DNA of 64,000 bases from an uncultured Bacteroidales bacterium (GTDB taxonomy: Bacteria; Bacteroidota; Bacteroidia; Bacteroidales; UBA932). Positions within the stretch are counted from its first letter, which is position 1. Each line of letters starts with the position of its first letter. The notes below the pieces were generated by a model. It saw only the letters and a list, made by a program, of their open reading frames with translations, ran no database searches and was not told the origin of the DNA. Positions 60,667-64,000 of this stretch are shown here, piece by piece. The translations under genes and the position numbers were made by a program. The stretch is from assembly GCA_944326365.1 (NCBI GenBank), contig CALVDR010000006.1, forward strand, positions 78,502 to 142,501. The letters run 5' to 3'.

Positions 60667-61785
60667 TTATTTGCCGGAACCGGCACCCATAAGATAAACC
60701 TTCATGAACTCGTTCAGGTCACCGTCCAGGACTCCCTGGGTATCGGAAGTCTCATAGCCAGTACGCAAGTCCTTCACCATCTTGTACGGATGCAGGACAT
60801 AGCTCCGGATCTGGGAACCCCATTCTATCTTCTTTTTCTGTCCCTCGAGCTCGGCCTGCTTCTCCTGGCGTTTCTTCAATTCCAGATCATACAGACGCGA
60901 TTTCAGGATACGCAAGGCATTCTGGCGGTTGTCCAGCTGGGAACGGGTCTCGGTATTTTCCACCACGATACCGGTCGGGATATGACGGACACGGACTCCT
61001 GTCTCCACCTTGTTCACATTCTGTCCGCCTGCTCCGCTGGAACGGTAGGTATCCCACTCCAGGTCGGCAGGATTGATTTCTATCTCTATGGTATCATCGA
61101 CCAGAGGATATACGAAGACTGACGAAAACGTGGTCTGGCGCTTGCCCTGGGCGTTGAACGGGGATATGCGCACCAGCCGGTGGACTCCGCTCTCTGCTTT
61201 CAGATAGCCGAATGCATAATCGCCCTCGAACTGTATGGTAGCAGACTTGATACCGGCATCCTCTCCTTCAAGCATGTCAGTGACAGTGAGCTTATAGCCG
61301 TTCCGTTCACCCCATCGCATATACATGCGCATCAGCATGGAAGACCAGTCATTGGCCTCGGTACCGCCGGCACCGGAATTGATAGTCAGAATAGCGCCCA
61401 GACTGTCGCCCTCTTCACCCAGCATGTTTTTCAGTTCCAGATTCTCCACCAGTTCCGATGCTGACTTGAATCCTGCGGCAAGTTCCTTCATCTCAGCAGT
61501 CTCCACATCTTCGGAAGCCGTGTCCGCGCTCTCTTTCGCGAACTCGTAGAGAACATCCAGGTCAGCCACTGCAGAAGCGGCCTCGTCATAACCGGTCACC
61601 CACGATTTCACGCCTGAAAGTTCCTTCAGATATTTTTCCGCTTCCTTGGGATCGTCCCAGAATCCCGCCTCCAGAGTCTTTTTCTGTTTCTCCGCCACTT
61701 CCTGACGCTTCCCGTCTATGTTGAGACACTTGTCCAGGGTCTCCACTCTCTGCCTGAGTTCCTTTATCTGCTCTGCTGTTATCAT
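60667..61785 (-). CDS. prfB: Peptide chain release factor 2, without the programmed frameshift
   Basis: RF2 ends translation at UGA and UAA. The 372-residue protein has the SPF anticodon-like tripeptide in LVRISPFNAQGKRQTTFSS and the catalytic GGQ in SSGAGGQNVNKVE. In many bacteria prfB carries an in-frame UGA near codon 26 that needs a +1 frameshift. Here the frame is open across ETLDKCLNIDGKRQEV with no stop. The ATG at 61785 (MITAEQIKEL) fits the family. An in-frame ATG at 61842 would be almost at the transcription start. It follows asnA. Confidence 0.95.
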   Translation of the reverse strand: MITAEQIKELRQRVETLDKCLNIDGKRQEVAEKQKKTLEAGFWDDPKEAEKYLKELSGVKSWVTGYDEAASAVADLDVLYEFAKESADTASEDVETAEMKELAAGFKSASELVENLELKNMLGEEGDSLGAILTINSGAGGTEANDWSSMLMRMYMRWGERNGYKLTVTDMLEGEDAGIKSATIQFEGDYAFGYLKAESGVHRLVRISPFNAQGKRQTTFSSVFVYPLVDDTIEIEINPADLEWDTYRSSGAGGQNVNKVETGVRVRHIPTGIVVENTETRSQLDNRQNALRILKSRLYDLELKKRQEKQAELEGQKKKIEWGSQIRSYVLHPYKMVKDLRTGYETSDTQGVLDGDLNEFMKVYLMGAGSGK

Positions 61786-61806
61786 CTTTATGAATTTTCT
61801 TTTCCC

Positions 61807-61856
61807 TGCCTGCCACAGCGCATTTTCCGATGCGGCAGGCATATTCTGCAAAGATA
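61807..61856 (-). promoter_or_regulatory. prfB promoter and folded leader
   Basis: CAAAGATA (61849-61856) reads TATCTTTG on the minus strand, an exact -7 box. Just after it TGCCTGCC pairs with GGCAGGCA (61834-61841 and 61807-61814), enclosing an inner GCAT/ATGC hairpin (61820-61833). This two-tier structure fills most of the ~60-base leader. Confidence 0.6.
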
Positions 61857-61871
61857 GAAAATTTTCACATA

Positions 61872-62909
61872 TCACACCAGCTCTATACCGTGCTCACGAC
61901 ATGTCGCGACCATATCCTCCGGCCAGATGCTGCTCTGGATTTCTCCGATATGGGCCTTGCGTAGCAGATACATGCACAGTCGCGACTGGCCGATACCTCC
62001 GCCTATGGTACACGGCAGCTCTCCGGCGAGGAGTTTCTTATGGAAATACAGATCTTTTTTCCACTCCTGATGCCTGATGGCCAACTGTCTCTCCATGGCG
62101 GCCTCATCTACCCTGATACCCATGCTCGACACCTCGAAAGCACTCTGCAGCACAGGATTCCATAGCAGGATATCCCCGTTCAGCCCCTCGAAGCCATACG
62201 AATCCACAGTACTCCAGTCATCGTAGTCTGCGGCACGTCCGTCATGCGGTTTCCCGTCAGAAAGATCGGCACCTATTCCTATCACGAAGACTGCCTTGTG
62301 CTGCCGTACTATCTCGTTTTCCCTCTCCTTCGGCGTCATGTCAGGATAAAGCTGGAGCAGCTCCTCCGAATGAATGAAGAAAATATCTTCCGGCAGCATA
62401 GGTTCTATCTGCGGAAACTCCACGAAAACCTTGTTCTCAGTCACTTTTATGGCTTCGTAAATCCTGCGCACGGTAGCTTTCAGGAAATGGATATTCCTGT
62501 CCTCACGGCGTATCACCTTCTCCCAGTCCCACTGGTCGACATAGATTGAATGCAGGTTGTCCAGATCCTCGTCAGGCCGCAGCGCGTTCATATCCGTGTA
62601 GATACCCCTGCCGGGCCCCACACCCATCTGCGCCAGTTTCAGCCTTTTCCACTTCGCCAGCGAGTGCACCACTTCGGCAGGTCTCTCCCCCATCGACTTG
62701 ATAGGGAAGGACACCGGCCTCTCCACACTGTTCAGGTCATCGTTTATACCTGTCCCGGAGAGCACCATCATAGGTGCAGTCACCCTCAGCAACGCCAGCT
62801 GGGCTGACAAGTTCTCCTGGAACATATCCTTCACATATTTGATCGCTTTTTCGGTATTCTCTACGTTTTCGAGTACATTCCTGTACCCTTCGGGCAATGT
62901 CAGCGGCAT
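61872..62909 (-). CDS. asnA: Aspartate-ammonia ligase (asparagine synthetase A)
   Basis: AsnA makes asparagine from aspartate and ammonia with ATP. The 345-residue protein shows the family signatures SGTGINDDLNSVERPVSF, LHSIYVDQWDWEKVI, GADLSDGKPHDGRAADYDDW, and CTIGGGIGQSRLCMYLLRKAHIGEIQ. Its fold is like class II tRNA synthetases. The ATG at 62909 (MPLTLPEGYR) is chosen; an earlier one at 63008 would overlap the hairpin and has no support. It lies upstream of prfB. Confidence 0.96.
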   Translation of the reverse strand: MPLTLPEGYRNVLENVENTEKAIKYVKDMFQENLSAQLALLRVTAPMMVLSGTGINDDLNSVERPVSFPIKSMGERPAEVVHSLAKWKRLKLAQMGVGPGRGIYTDMNALRPDEDLDNLHSIYVDQWDWEKVIRREDRNIHFLKATVRRIYEAIKVTENKVFVEFPQIEPMLPEDIFFIHSEELLQLYPDMTPKERENEIVRQHKAVFVIGIGADLSDGKPHDGRAADYDDWSTVDSYGFEGLNGDILLWNPVLQSAFEVSSMGIRVDEAAMERQLAIRHQEWKKDLYFHKKLLAGELPCTIGGGIGQSRLCMYLLRKAHIGEIQSSIWPEDMVATCREHGIELV

Positions 62910-62982
62910 AATCGTAATTATTATTAAGTTCGTTCGTATACTTTGCAATTTACTTTCAGGCAACAGCCGTCTGTTTCCGTCC

Positions 62983-63003
62983 AGCCGGATTTGCAATCCG
63001 GCT
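62983..63003 (-). other. Perfect hairpin after the AAA/DUF1703-type gene
   Basis: AGCCGGATT and AATCCGGCT pair perfectly (9 bp, loop tgc), five bases beyond the stop codon at 63009. There is no T-run on either side, so it is a weak or factor-assisted terminator or an mRNA 3' end stabiliser. Confidence 0.65.
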
Positions 63004-63008
63004 GCCAA

Positions 63009-64000
63009 TCATTGCCAGACTGCTTTCCAGTCCCTGACGGTCCGTGTGGCGGAATCGAAATTGACCCCTACCTTCACCACCTTCCTGCCGTCCGTCCTGT
63101 ACGGCACCAGATAGCCCTTGCTGTCTATCTGCTTCAGGGCTTCATCCGCCGAGCCGTCCAGTTTCAGTTCAAAGACATAGATGTGAGTCTCCGTCTTGAT
63201 TACTATATCGGCTCTTCCGACTGCACTCTTGACCTCGCTTTCGACATAAAGTCCCGTCATTGAAAAAAGCAGATAAAACAGCGTGTGGAAATGTTTCTCC
63301 GTCTTGTTGTTCAGATCATAGGGGATTGAAGCGAAGAAGGTCGTGATGCGCTGCATGCAACTTTCGAGATCGTTTCTGCGCAGGTCTTTCACGACTCCTG
63401 TAATCAGCGAATTTCTTGCGAAGTTCGGGTCATTGACATAATACGGTATAAGCGACCCTATGAAACCGAGTCGGACTTCCTCATTCGGATATGCCAGAGT
63501 ATATTCCATATATTCCGGATCATAGTCCTTTATCGTAAGATAGCCGCTTTGGTACAGAACCGGCAGCGGATTGACTATCTGTTCCGTAGGAACATCGAAC
63601 TGTTCCGATGATGCCGTCACCCCCTCAAGTGACTCGATGTCGAAATCGTATTTCCTCAACAGTTCTATCAGGAATGTCGGTGTCCCGGACGAGAACCAGT
63701 ATTTTCCGTATTCTCCGTCATTCAGGGCGTTCAGAAGGCTGAAAGGATTGTATATGTCCTCGCAGTCCGGACTGAAATGATAGCCGTCGTACATTTTCCG
63801 GAGATGCGCCATAGCCTCTTCATATGTTTCTCCGTTCTTTTGAGCCAATATCTCGACGTCCGGTCTCAACTGCACTGCAAGTTCTTCCTCCGTAATGCCG
63901 CAGATGGCACTGAACCTGTCCTTCATGCTGATGTTCTGCAGGCTGTTCAACTCGCTGAATATGCTCATCTGGCTGAATTTGCTGATTCCGGTGATGAACA
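63009..64000 (-). CDS. AAA-ATPase-like/PD-(D/E)XK nuclease family protein, 5' end outside the window
   Basis: About 330 C-terminal residues are present; the reading frame is still open at the window edge and encodes FITGISKFSQMSIFSELN there. The part seen includes an AAA-ATPase-like C-terminal half (GITEEELAV ... YDGYHFSPDCEDIYNPFSLLNAL) and a DUF1703-type PD-(D/E)XK domain (VESEVKSAVGRADIVIKTETHIYVFELKLDGSADEALKQIDSKGY). The GRADIVI and FELKLD pieces form the nuclease-like core. These genes are numerous and often recently spread in Bacteroidales. Role unknown. Confidence 0.85.
   Translation of the reverse strand, partial: FITGISKFSQMSIFSELNSLQNISMKDRFSAICGITEEELAVQLRPDVEILAQKNGETYEEAMAHLRKMYDGYHFSPDCEDIYNPFSLLNALNDGEYGKYWFSSGTPTFLIELLRKYDFDIESLEGVTASSEQFDVPTEQIVNPLPVLYQSGYLTIKDYDPEYMEYTLAYPNEEVRLGFIGSLIPYYVNDPNFARNSLITGVVKDLRRNDLESCMQRITTFFASIPYDLNNKTEKHFHTLFYLLFSMTGLYVESEVKSAVGRADIVIKTETHIYVFELKLDGSADEALKQIDSKGYLVPYRTDGRKVVKVGVNFDSATRTVRDWKAVWQ

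Overview
The window is a gene-dense bacterial chromosome segment of roughly balanced GC. It comes from the phylum Bacteroidota, most likely order Bacteroidales. The evidence is the family content: a moxR-DUF58-batA-batB-batC-batD aerotolerance cluster, exbB with two exbD genes, ammonia-dependent AsnA, class I fumarase, and a TonB-like transducer. The promoter grammar agrees: many genes start just after TAnnTTTG, the -7 element of the Bacteroidetes housekeeping sigma factor, and in the best cases TTG or TTTG lies 19-20 bp upstream. Shine-Dalgarno sequences are almost absent, with one striking exception at rpsU. Arginine AGG/AGA codons are common. The genus cannot be named from sequence alone.

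Layout. 1-1678 (minus): truncated rRNA cytosine methyltransferase, SRPBCC protein, pyrE. 1759-6739 (plus): Nudix hydrolase, queA, dprA, tatD, asparaginase. 6873-13394 (plus): exbB/exbD proton-channel operon, alkaline phosphatase, asnS, udk, TonB-like protein. 13381-19413 (minus): S41 protease, dCMP deaminase, fatty acyl-CoA ligase and a 761-residue envelope protein of unknown role. 19594-22659 (minus): ridA, tRNA-Arg, rpmF, DUF177, typA. 22801-24384 (plus): guaA. 24479-34389 (minus): one long run holding moxR, DUF58, batI-like, batA, batB, batC, a batD-batE fusion, a D-2-hydroxyacid dehydrogenase and a gamma carbonic anhydrase. 34452-44781 (plus, with lnt on minus): truA, lon, ung, coaD, a double-thioredoxin protein, a LysE exporter, a PASTA protein and an RluD-type synthase. 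44813-50504 (minus): outer-membrane barrel, ruvC, serS, rpmA, rplU. 50666-57416 (plus): degenerate AAA protein, sirtuin, rpsU, AsmA-like protein, prmA. 57516-58324: tRNA-Leu followed by a YefM-YoeB toxin-antitoxin pair. 58360-64000 (minus): Nudix, fumarase, prfB, asnA and the 3' part of an AAA/PD-(D/E)XK ORFan-type protein.

Most genes are core: translation and tRNA modification, nucleotide metabolism, DNA repair, envelope biogenesis and stress proteolysis. No transposase, prophage or CRISPR array is visible. The only clear accessory item is the toxin-antitoxin module behind tRNA-Leu.

The most notable unexplained signal is a 93-95 bp element present twice, at 19437-19529 (minus sense) and 52847-52941 (plus sense). 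Each copy sits directly upstream of a large envelope-protein gene, in the same orientation relative to that gene. Each has an 18-base identical core, inverted CGTATATTTGG-like arms and an 11-bp hairpin. The arms of the two hairpins differ at three positions plus one in the loop, and every change is compensated on the other side. No other gap exceeds about 180 bases without a gene or an annotated signal.
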